Source of the DNA: Ramlibacter alkalitolerans
Lineage (GTDB): Bacteria > Pseudomonadota > Gammaproteobacteria > Burkholderiales > Burkholderiaceae_C
Length of the DNA: 64,000 bases
Assembly (NCBI RefSeq): GCF_016722765.1
Contig: NZ_JAEQND010000013.1
Location: forward strand, 124,001 to 188,000
Reading direction: 5' to 3'
The notes under the pieces were generated by a model. That model was not told the origin of the DNA. It made no database searches and saw only the letters and a list, made by a program, of their open reading frames with translations. The position numbers and the translations under genes were made by a program. How positions within the stretch are numbered: the first letter of the stretch is position 1; each line of letters begins with the position of its first letter. Shown in pieces: positions 34,168 through 41,419 of this stretch.

Positions 34168-34205
34168 TACCTAAAGTTGTAGCGAAGTGCTATCATGTAT
34201 TCGGT

Positions 34206-34231
34206 TTAGACAGGCGTCTCACGTTCTCGTT
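34206..34231 (-). promoter_or_regulatory. Class B promoter candidate: AACGAG-N15-TCTAA (traB)
   Basis: Minus strand AACGAG 34231-34226, TCTAA 34210-34206. A plus-strand near-copy (CACGTT 34220-34225, 14 bp, TCTAA 34240-34244) overlaps it, so traB and the 177-aa gene may be divergently controlled. Confidence 0.45.
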
Positions 34232-34262
34232 GCCGAGGGTCTAAATCAGGGGAGCCGGAAGC

Positions 34263-34292
34263 AGCACCGAATTTAAGAGCCGGTAGCTATAC
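34263..34292 (+). promoter_or_regulatory. Class A promoter: AGCACC-N18-CTATAC
   Basis: AGCACC 34263-34268, 18 bp, CTATAC 34287-34292; 71 bp before the ATG at 34364. Confidence 0.75.
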
Positions 34293-34363
34293 GAAGTGAA
34301 AGACGAACCACAGGCCGAGGAAACCGGCCCAACCCCTCAACAAACCACGAGACTGAGAGACGA

Positions 34364-34897
34364 ATGAGCACCATCCTCGCCAATGGCCTGACGTACTGGG
34401 TACTGGTCTTGGCCACCCTGGCCGGCATCCACACGATGCGCAGCAAGGCCATCGCAACCGGTTCCTACCGGTGGGCGTACCTCACCTCTCTGGTCATGCT
34501 CCCCGGCACCTACCTGCACGAACTGGCTCACGCCACTGCCGGACTCTTCCTGAACGCGCAGCCGCTGAAACTGAGCGTGGTTCCGCGGATTGCCGACGAA
34601 GTTCCGACGTTTGGCACGACCGAGTTCGGGAACCTGACCTGGTACAACGCCGCCCCGGTGGGACTGGCCCCGCTCGCGCTGATTCCCCTGTCGCTGGTCC
34701 TGTGCGGCCTCACGACCTGGGACACCCCGGCGCTCAAGATGGCGGAAGCCTTCCTGGTCGGCAGCGTGCTCTACTCCAGCATCCCGTCGTACATCGACAT
34801 GGCGTTCGCCAAGCGGTACTGGTGGGGCCCCTTCCTGGTGGCCGGCACGCTCGGTGGTCTGGGCTACTGGCTCTACACCCTGGCGGTGTCCATGTAA
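34364..34897 (+). CDS. HExxH membrane protein, M50-like
   Basis: A 177-aa membrane protein with about five hydrophobic helices. H52-E53-L-A-H56 in LPGTYLHELAHATAG places a zinc-type motif at a helix end, as in M50 or M48-type proteases, but the C-terminal NxxPxxxLDG ligand of M50 enzymes is not present, so it may be a divergent or inactive relative. Different from the 150-aa protease at 10346. Class A promoter upstream and a strong terminator after the stop: a monocistronic unit. Confidence 0.7.
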   Translation: MSTILANGLTYWVLVLATLAGIHTMRSKAIATGSYRWAYLTSLVMLPGTYLHELAHATAGLFLNAQPLKLSVVPRIADEVPTFGTTEFGNLTWYNAAPVGLAPLALIPLSLVLCGLTTWDTPALKMAEAFLVGSVLYSSIPSYIDMAFAKRYWWGPFLVAGTLGGLGYWLYTLAVSM

Positions 34898-34916
34898 CGC
34901 ACACCGCCTTGCTCCT

Positions 34917-34952
34917 AAAAAGCCCGGTTGCTTGACGCAGCGGGGCTTTTTT
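34917..34952 (+). terminator. Rho-independent terminator
   Basis: AAAAAGCCCGG ... GGGGCTTTTTTC, 19 bp after the stop of the 177-aa membrane protein gene. Confidence 0.8.
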
Positions 34953-35018
34953 CATGGGAGCTGAAAAACGCGTTCGCCTAAACTACTGGTGTGTTCATCG
35001 TCACTACCAGTATTTGTC

Positions 35019-35285
35019 ATGTCCGCTGTTCCCTTCCCGGTTGAACCCCGGGGTGACTCTCGGCCACTGCATCCGACCGACAGAGCAGCAGCCGAGTCGC
35101 TGAACCTGCTGCTCCTGGCGCTCACCGACGCCTACACGGAGACCGGCATGATTGGTGTGCTCGACGTCCTCTACAAGACGGCCGACACAATGCGCACCAT
35201 CGAAATCCGCATCGCGCGCCAGAAAGGCAACGAGGCGGAAGAGCACCTGTACAGCGAAGCGCTCGGCAAGCTCCTGGCACCCTAA
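35019..35285 (+). CDS. Small unknown protein
   Basis: An 88-aa helical protein (MSAVPFPVEPRGDS...). No family recognised. It is the last gene before the long non-coding region; an iteron copy lies 17 bp past its stop codon. Confidence 0.55.
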   Translation: MSAVPFPVEPRGDSRPLHPTDRAAAESLNLLLLALTDAYTETGMIGVLDVLYKTADTMRTIEIRIARQKGNEAEEHLYSEALGKLLAP

Positions 35286-35301
35286 AGTCCAGCAGCGCTC
35301 A

Positions 35302-35317
35302 CGCATAAACTGTCACG
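35302..35317 (+). repeat. Isolated iteron copy, identical to origin iteron 4
   Basis: CGCATAAACTGTCACG, a perfect 16-bp match to 3134-3149, over 32 kb from the origin. Confidence 0.65.
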
Positions 35318-36598
35318 CCGCGGCATCGGCGCGGCCGCTAGTGGTATAGCACTCCCACCCCAGCCGGGTCCCCACCCCCACAACCAGACCTCGGCCCCGC
35401 AGAGCACTCAGCCTGGAACTCCCCCTTGCCGTGGGCACTGCCAAAAAGGCAGTAGCCCGAAACCCGCGCCAGATAAGCTTCCCGCAGGGTTTGAGACTAC
35501 AAAGTCAGTCTTTCTTTATGTTCCACTACGCCGTGTTTTTGCCCCCATTTAGCTCAATTCAAGAACGCCGAGGCAGTAGGCCCTGAACCCCGGGCAGTGG
35601 GTCCGCCGAGGCGCCTCTGAATTCAACATCGAGGGGTGCGCGCCCGTCCTGCCTAACAGGCCCCAGACCGGCCAGTCCGCCATTCGGATACCAGCTGTGG
35701 AAGCCAAAGACTGTTCGGCCAAGCCGCAACCCCCTCAACCGCCCCGAAAGCCTTTGAAATCAATGGCTTCTGCGAGCACCCCGTGTTCCTGGAACTCGTC
35801 CGCAGCGTGTTCGGTATAGCGGAACACCTCGGAGCGCCCTGCTTCGCCCCCGGAAGGGCTTGAAACCAAGAGATTGGCCCCCGGGAAACCCCGCCCCTTC
35901 CCCGCCTTGTCAGGCGGTCGGGGCGGAAGCTCAAGGCAAGGCTGAGCGCAGGCTCCAGGCAAGGGTTGAGCGGGTCCTCGGGAAGCCGAGCGCCCTGCCC
36001 TCAGGCGAGCTGGAAGCGCAGGCTCACTGGGAGCCGGAACCCTTCCCGGCGAGCTGCTACCCCTCGCCCAAGCTCCTGGGCCGGTAGGACCCGCCTTTGC
36101 TGCCAATCCCCTGGGACGGTACGACCCGGCCTGGCGGCCGACCCCGCGAGGAAGTCCTGGGCCGGAAGAACCCCGCCTTGTGAGCAAACACTCAGGGACG
36201 GTTCAACCCCTGCCGGATGTTGGCTGTCCTGGGCCGGCGAAAGCCGGCTGCCCGGGCGCCGGTTGACGCCTCGCCGAGGCCTCGCCGAGGGCTTTCTATT
36301 GCCGACTGCTGAGTCTCTACAATCGTCTACAAAACGCTAGAAAGTCGTCCGGACGCGGCTGGGATGATGCTCACAACGGGGCTCACCTGACGCCGATGAC
36401 GCCCGTGCTTCGCGGCCCGGAAGCACCCCGCCTCGCAGGTTGCGACTGCCCTGCCGGGAAGGCTTTGATGACATGTCTCAGGCGCTTTCGGCCAGGCCGA
36501 GCCGCCCGTCCTGATGGCAAGGAACTGGGGTGTCCTGGTGCTCGCCCGGCGCTTGTTTTCCTGCTCGCCGAGCGCTTCCCGAGGCGCCAGCCGAGGGG

Positions 36599-36614
36599 CT
36601 TTCCCCGGGGCAAG
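36599..36614. repeat. Near-copy of the CCCCGGGG palindrome
   Basis: CTTTCCCCGGGGCAAG, one mismatch to the perfect copies at 4829-4848 and 12561-12578. Confidence 0.45.
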
Positions 36615-36716
36615 AACGCGCACGGGATGGGGCGCCTGGCGGCGCCCGAACAGCCATTGTTTGCAGCTCTTAGAGCTGCGTGGGAACGGTTGGAGTGCGC
36701 CCCCGGAATGTCCGGA

Positions 36717-36772
36717 GATGGCCCGGAAATCCATCCCTGGCTCCGTGTCACGCCGGCCATCAGCCTTGCGCC
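36717..36772 (+). repeat. Direct repeat R3, copy 1 (about 56 bp)
   Basis: Matches 37193-37248 with about three mismatches (core CCGGAAATCCATCCCTGG and CGTGTCACGCCGGCCATCAG). Confidence 0.75.
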
Positions 36773-36893
36773 GTTCTGCCCTCGCCCTGGGCTCAGGCAG
36801 TGCGCGATGCGGGGGCCCAAGCTGTGCGTGTCCGGGGGCTTGGAGCTGTGCGTCTCCGAGGACCTGAGCGAGCCGAAGGCGAGCGATATTCTG

Positions 36894-36934
36894 GGCGGGA
36901 GAACATCTTCTTCAGGGTTTTTTCGGCCGGTGGC
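36894..36934 (+). repeat. Direct repeat R1, copy 1 (41 bp)
   Basis: Identical over 41 bp to 39177-39217 (core TTCTTCAGGGTTTTTTCGG). Degenerate copies at about 37361-37385 and 37538-37562. Confidence 0.8.
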
Positions 36935-37065
36935 GGGCTCCTCGCGGGGCGGCTGAAGTCCTGCCCGGCGGGGACTGACTGGCGCTAGGCCGACCCTGGC
37001 GGGGCGCTCGAAAGCTGGCGCGCGGACCGCTTTGAGCCCAAGCCAGCGTGCCTTGCTCGGATACC

Positions 37066-37086
37066 GTTTTTTAAGCCGTTGATTCA
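37066..37086 (+). repeat. Repeat R2, copy 1
   Basis: TTTTTTAAGCCGTTGATTCA. Related copies at 39099-39119 and 39247-39267 share TTTTCG-A-G-CGTTGATTCA. Confidence 0.5.
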
Positions 37087-37192
37087 CAAGGGGTCCAACA
37101 GTTGTACCGCTGAAAGGCCTCGCCTCGCGGCTCGGCCAAGCCCATGACGTCGCCCGGCTAAGGTAGGAGCCCGGCCCACCGGCGAAGCCCGA

Positions 37193-37248
37193 AATGACCC
37201 GGAAATCCATCCCTGGCGCCGTGTCACGCCGGCCATCAGCCTTGCGCC
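37193..37248 (+). repeat. Direct repeat R3, copy 2
   Basis: Second copy of 36717-36772. As in copy 1, an R1-like repeat follows about 120 bp later (37361), so R3 plus R1 form a roughly 480-bp tandem unit. Confidence 0.7.
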
Positions 37249-37895
37249 TGGCAGGCGCTCGAGCTCTGCTTTCAAGGGACTGGGAGCCTCGCCGCGGGCT
37301 TCAGCTGTCCCCGGGCGCGAGCCGTCAGGCGAGCGGTTTTGCCGCCGCCGAAAGACGCGTACTTCAGGGCTTTTTCTGCCAGAGGGCGGTATCCGGGAGC
37401 TGGAACTTCAAGCCAGCCGGAAGCGCTTGAGCCCCCTCATCCGGGGGCGCTGGTTCTCCATCGCCGAACAGGCTCACCGGGGCTTCGCGCCCCGAGCGCT
37501 CCCCGAGCGAAGCGAGGGTGTTTGCGCTGGCCAGAGGATGCGTTTTTCAGGGTTTTTCGCGCGGAGCGGAAGCCGGACCGGGGCGCTTAGATGCTTCCGG
37601 TCGACCCGGTGCGCTGTGTCGGGCGAGACGGACTTCGGCAACGGCTGGTCCGCCCAGGCCGCTCCTCGGTGGGGTCGACGCAGGCCTGGTGGGCGGCTGG
37701 TTTCCGTGTCCGCGATTGCCTCGCGGACAGCTCTCGGCCTAAGGTGACAGCCCGGTCCAGGACGGACTTCTGAGAGCAATGGGCAGGGGCTGAACCCCTC
37801 GGCGAGGGCTTCGTTCTTGGCGATGCCGGGAGCTCTCTTCTACCGTTCCCGGGGGCTGAAGGTGAACCGCCTCGAGCACCTGCGGTGCCGCGAAA

Positions 37896-38460
37896 GGTGA
37901 GCTCCCCGGGAGTTGCCGAAAACCGCCCGGTTGGGCGCGGCCTTGCCCTCTGAGCGGTTGACCGCCCCGGGCACATTTCAGGCCCTAAAGGTGAGCTCCC
38001 CGGGAGAAATCGGGCTGTCGAGGCACCGACAGGTGAGAGGAAATGTGCAGCCGCGGCGCTTCAGGTGAGAACTTATGGGAGTTCGCGAAAAGAGGCGTCG
38101 CGGTCGTCCCCATCCCCTCTGAGAGGGGGCTCGCCGCAGGCCCGTGTGGCGGTCTTCAGGTGAGAGGTTATGGGAGAAATCGTGGCCCTTGCCCGAGGCT
38201 GCTGAGCGCGCGCTCCTGCTCAGCCGTTGACTCCGAAAGTCCTTGTGCGAGAGGCACTTACGCGGCCTTCTGGACCCCGGTTCGACTTATGTTGGCCAGC
38301 ATAATTTTTGGTAACGCCGCCGCCCGCCGGTGCGCTGCCGTCCGAGGTGCGCGTCGAAGGGTGAGAACAATTGTGCGGGGCCCCACTGACCGTATTGGCC
38401 AGGCCGCCTTCCCTCGTGAGCCGTGGCCGGCCGCGAGGACTTCAGGGCTCGAACGGTGAG
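37896..38460 (+). repeat. Seven-copy GGTGAG repeat series
   Basis: GGTGAG starts at 37896, 37990, 38032, 38064, 38159, 38360 and 38455, each followed after about six bases by TTNTG(G/T)G or CCGGGAG (for example GGTGAGAACTTATGGGAG at 38064 and GGTGAGAGGTTATGGGAG at 38159). All on the same strand, spacing irregular. Confidence 0.55.
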
Positions 38461-38495
38461 CTCTTTTGTGCGGCACTGGGCCCCGCGGGCGCGCC

Positions 38496-38672
38496 CTACT
38501 CGTCCTGCTGGCGCTGCTGGTCCTGCTGCTGTTGCTGCCCCGAATCGCGCGAGTGCTGGTACTCCTGGTGGTCCGGGTTCATCTGGTTGCCGTGGTTGGT
38601 CTGGTTCTGCTGGTGCTCACGGCTGCCGGGGTTGTGGGCGTCGCTCTTCTGGTCGTTCGAGGTCCTGGTCAT
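38496..38672 (-). CDS. Small disordered Gln/Asn/His-rich protein
   Basis: A 58-aa protein starting MTRTSNDQKSDAHNPGS. The SNDQKSD and NQTNHGNQMNP segments resemble small proteins of Pseudomonas and relatives that carry SNDQ(R/K)S...NPNNP motifs; I recall no function for them. It has a good ribosome-binding site (CAGGAG, 8 bp before the ATG), which separates it from the surrounding non-coding DNA. The last 20 residues are nearly all Gln, Asp and Arg. Confidence 0.65.
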   Translation of the reverse strand: MTRTSNDQKSDAHNPGSREHQQNQTNHGNQMNPDHQEYQHSRDSGQQQQQDQQRQQDE

Positions 38673-39411
38673 AGCTTGCTCCTGGTGAGTTCTGGCTGGA
38701 AAAGAACCGCGCGGGAAGCGTCGGGAGTTCCAGTTTCCGGCAAGGCCGCAGGCTCCGGGCGTGGCTGCAACGAGCCGTACAAGGACGAGACTCCCGCAGG
38801 TCCGGTACTGCCGGCGAGCCCGCACAAAAGCTCTCACCCAAGCCCGCCAGTTCGCAAGCTCACCCGGCCGAAGGGCGTGCGACGAGCAGCTCCTGGCGGA
38901 TGCGCGCGGTGCGTTCACCGTCCGGCAAGGACGTGCCGTGCCGGCGCATGCCTGGCGGGCTTCCTGCAAGAGGCACTCCCCTGCCCCGGCGAGGCTCACG
39001 TCCCAGGCGCCCTCTGGTTGATTGCAAAGCTGCTGACCCTGCCGCGCGGGTAGACCGTCTGCTGCCCGGGCGCCTTGGAAGGGCTTGGTTGCCGATAGCT
39101 TTTCGTAAGCGCTTGATTCATTGGACGTCCCATGTTGGAACGCCTCGAGGAGCTGGCCTACGCCACCCGAGGGGCTGGCGGGAGAACATCTTCTTCAGGG
39201 TTTTTTCGGCCGGTGGCAAACAGCTGGCGGTGCTGCGCCGAGTAGGTTTTCGCATGTCGTTGATTCAAAACGGTTCCAGAGTCTGAATACGAATTTCGGG
39301 CGCGTCGCGGCGCTCCTGTGGTCCGGAATCCGTGTCATTACCGTCCTTAGGACGGGCATTGCGGACGTGGACAGGCGGGTCGCATTCGGTGCCTCAGTAC
39401 ACTTCCCGGCC
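38673..39411. other. Non-coding stretch with R1 and R2 repeats
   Basis: Continuation of the repeat region. Holds R2 copies (39099-39119, 39247-39267), the second R1 copy (39177-39217), and CCGTCCTTAGGACGG (39341-39355), a perfect 7-1-7 palindrome 57 bp before the next gene, a likely operator. Confidence 0.5.
39177..39217 (+). repeat. Direct repeat R1, copy 2 (41 bp)
   Basis: Identical to 36894-36934, 2.28 kb away. Confidence 0.8.
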
Positions 39412-39729
39412 ATGAAGAAAGCAGTACTCGCCGTGGTCGTCGCGGCCTCGGCTTCCGGCACATGGGCATGGTTCCCGAGCGACAAGCTCCTTGAAATCCA
39501 GACGGACTACTACCGCTGCGGCCTGGCCGAACTGAAGCGGATGGGCCCGGTGACCGGCAACCCGATGCAGCACGCCGGGATGGCCATTGACAACAAGTGC
39601 GAGGTGTACCGCAAGGCCCTGTACGGCCAGTACGTGAGCGAAGGCGGCACGCCGGCGGCCGCGGACGTCTACGCGGTTTCCGCCCGCATTTCCTTCCTCA
39701 CGCAGTTCCTGGCGAGCCAGCCAAAGTAG
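39412..39729 (+). CDS. Small exported protein
   Basis: A 105-aa protein with a typical signal peptide (MKKAVLAVVVAASASGTWA, cleavage about residue 19) and a mature helical domain with two Cys (YYRCGLAELKR and DNKCEVYRK), which probably form a disulfide in the periplasm. No family recognised. Confidence 0.7.
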   Translation: MKKAVLAVVVAASASGTWAWFPSDKLLEIQTDYYRCGLAELKRMGPVTGNPMQHAGMAIDNKCEVYRKALYGQYVSEGGTPAAADVYAVSARISFLTQFLASQPK

Positions 39730-39772
39730 TCGTCGAGCGCCGTGCGGCCTGCCGGAAGACGCCCGAGCCGCC

Positions 39773-40417
39773 TCAGGCCTCGTATTCCGTACGGTCGGTG
39801 ACGCCTGCCAATTTGAAAGCCTGCCGCCGCTCAGTACAGGCGGGGCAGGTGCCGCAGTGCCGCCACGTCGGACGGGTGCACGAGCGGGTTAGGTGCAGCG
39901 GCACGCCAGACTCCTCACCGAGCTTCAGAACGTCCGCCTTGCCCATGTCCAACAGCGGAAAACTGAAGTCGAACTGCGTCGGCTGCAGCTTGCGGATGGC
40001 CGCTCCCCAGGTCTGCAGGTACTCCTTCATCGCCGCGGCGCCGGGCTTGTCTTCTGCGTGCATGCCCGTGACCAGCACGTCGATGCCGGCGCTCACGCAG
40101 TAGGTCGAAGCGACGCCGAACAGCCCATGCGGGCAGTTGGGGCCTGCACTCTCCGCGACGATGCCGCCGTAGAAGCCGATGGCCAACTCCGGCCTGTTCA
40201 CCAGGCCAAGGAAGAAGTGCTTCATCCCGGAAAGGTCCACCACTTCCAGGGGCACGTCGGCGGCCCGGCAAACCTGGCGCGCCGCGGTCAGCTCGAAGTC
40301 CGCGGACATCTGGCCGATGTCGAAGAACACTGCCCGCGGCTTGAACGACTTGGCTGTCACGAAGAGCGCGGTGGCCGAATCACAGCCCCCGGAAACCATG
40401 ACCAGTGCTGACTTCAT
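39773..40417 (-). CDS. queC: QueC-type 7-cyano-7-deazaguanine (preQ0) synthase
   Basis: A 214-aa QueC homologue. PP-loop ATP pyrophosphatase motif SGGCDSAT (9-16) and the C-terminal zinc site with C-x7-9-C-x2-C-x2-C spacing (RSCTRPTWRHCGTCPACTERR, about 180-200). QueC converts 7-carboxy-7-deazaguanine to preQ0, precursor of queuosine in tRNA and of 7-deazaguanine bases in some phage and island DNA. No other queuosine or dpd gene lies in the window. The GGHS/N-type loops differ in places from housekeeping QueC (for example GIVAESAGPNCPHG). Confidence 0.88.
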   Translation of the reverse strand: MKSALVMVSGGCDSATALFVTAKSFKPRAVFFDIGQMSADFELTAARQVCRAADVPLEVVDLSGMKHFFLGLVNRPELAIGFYGGIVAESAGPNCPHGLFGVASTYCVSAGIDVLVTGMHAEDKPGAAAMKEYLQTWGAAIRKLQPTQFDFSFPLLDMGKADVLKLGEESGVPLHLTRSCTRPTWRHCGTCPACTERRQAFKLAGVTDRTEYEA

Positions 40418-40610
40418 CGCAGTTCCCTTCCCTGTTGAAATCAGCGCAGGCTAAGAGTGCCAGTGGGGTCAGGTCAATCGCTGAAATGGTGAGCTGAGCG
40501 CCTCGCAGAACACGTTTTCCGGTCACTTTGTCACCCGCGGCCGCGCACACATTTCCTTGTGCCGGCCACAGCTTCCGGCGACCCTCGCTCTCCAGGAATT
40601 GGAGCCAGAC

Positions 40611-41117
40611 ATGAAGCTGTTTCGGCGGTTGGTGCAACCCCTTGAGGGCGGGGAAGCTCGTGGCTGGCAGGCCGGCTACCTGGTGGTGCGCGAGGAGCCC
40701 GACCTTCCACCGGTGCAGTCCGCCAAGGAGCTGCGCTCGCTGGCCAGGCTGCTTCTGTGGCGTGGCATCCGCGGCGACGACATTCAGGGCCTGGAGCTCC
40801 TGAACGAGGTTCCGCTGGCGCCGGGTCTGCTGCTTCGCCAGCGCGTGTTCACCCAAGCGCAGGGCCTTCTCGGGCTAGAAATCTCAAACTGCGAGAAAGG
40901 CGCCGATGGCGCGGAATGCTTGGTGGGGCGGCACTCGCTGGATGTGTCCTTGCTGCAGGCGCAGTGCATCCTGGAGCAGTGGGTGAAGCAGCGCCAGGCT
41001 GCCCTGCTGCACCAGGTCGCGCTTGACGAAAGCGCGCGCCCTGCCGGCTACACGGACCGCCAGCTTGCCGAGCGCCTGCCTGGTGCCGACCGCCTGCCGT
41101 CGTCGCCAGCTGCCTGA
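40611..41117 (+). CDS. Unknown 168-aa protein
   Basis: Soluble helical protein starting MKLFRRLVQPLEGGEARGW after a GGAG ribosome-binding site. Divergent from queC. No family recognised. I chose the ATG at 40611. Confidence 0.55.
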   Translation: MKLFRRLVQPLEGGEARGWQAGYLVVREEPDLPPVQSAKELRSLARLLLWRGIRGDDIQGLELLNEVPLAPGLLLRQRVFTQAQGLLGLEISNCEKGADGAECLVGRHSLDVSLLQAQCILEQWVKQRQAALLHQVALDESARPAGYTDRQLAERLPGADRLPSSPAA

Positions 41118-41419
41118 AAACCAGCCCCCGCGCGCCACCCGCGGCGTGTTCTTTGAGCACCTGGGGCGCGGCCGCGGCTTCGCCGCAAAGGGCCGGCCCG
41201 AAGAACACGTTCTGCGCCGAGAGCTCCTCGCGAGGAACCGGCAGCGCGCCGAAAGGCGCTGCCTCAGGGACCTGGGCAACGCGCACATACTAATTAGATA
41301 GGTGTTCCGCGCACCAAGGGCGCGGTCGGCGCCAGCCGGCCTGTGCCGGTCTGCTGGCTAACGGAAGCCGGGCAAGTTTGTCTGACAGGGAACGCACTCC
41401 CGAACCCTGAAAGACACCG
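41118..41419. other. Intergenic stretch with a hairpin
   Basis: No credible gene. GTGTTCTTTG ... GAAGAACACG (41147-41210) could pair over a long loop. The short A+T patch ACTAATTAGATAGGT (41289-41303) is a possible promoter region for the autotransporter gene. Confidence 0.35.

Larger units (their letters stand above)
35318..38495. other. Large non-coding, repeat-rich region
   Basis: About 3.2 kb without any coding sequence I can support: the open frames lack start contexts, overlap in several frames and do not look like protein. It opens with GGTATAGC boxes (35343 and 35815) and contains several direct-repeat families listed separately (36717/37193; 36894/39177; the GGTGAG series 37896-38455), a TTATG...CATAA palindrome (38287-38304) and a near-copy of the CCCCGGGG palindrome (36599). 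Candidates: partition or transfer origin, second origin, or a decayed element. Confidence 0.6.

Noticed and set aside
36327..37210. Open frames of 100-275 codons in the repeat region
   Set aside because: Several overlapping frames in both directions, no ribosome-binding sites, Pro/Arg/Gly-rich composition, interrupted by direct repeats.
37896..38460. CRISPR-like array
   Set aside because: Repeats are short and degenerate and the spacing varies from about 30 to 200 bp.
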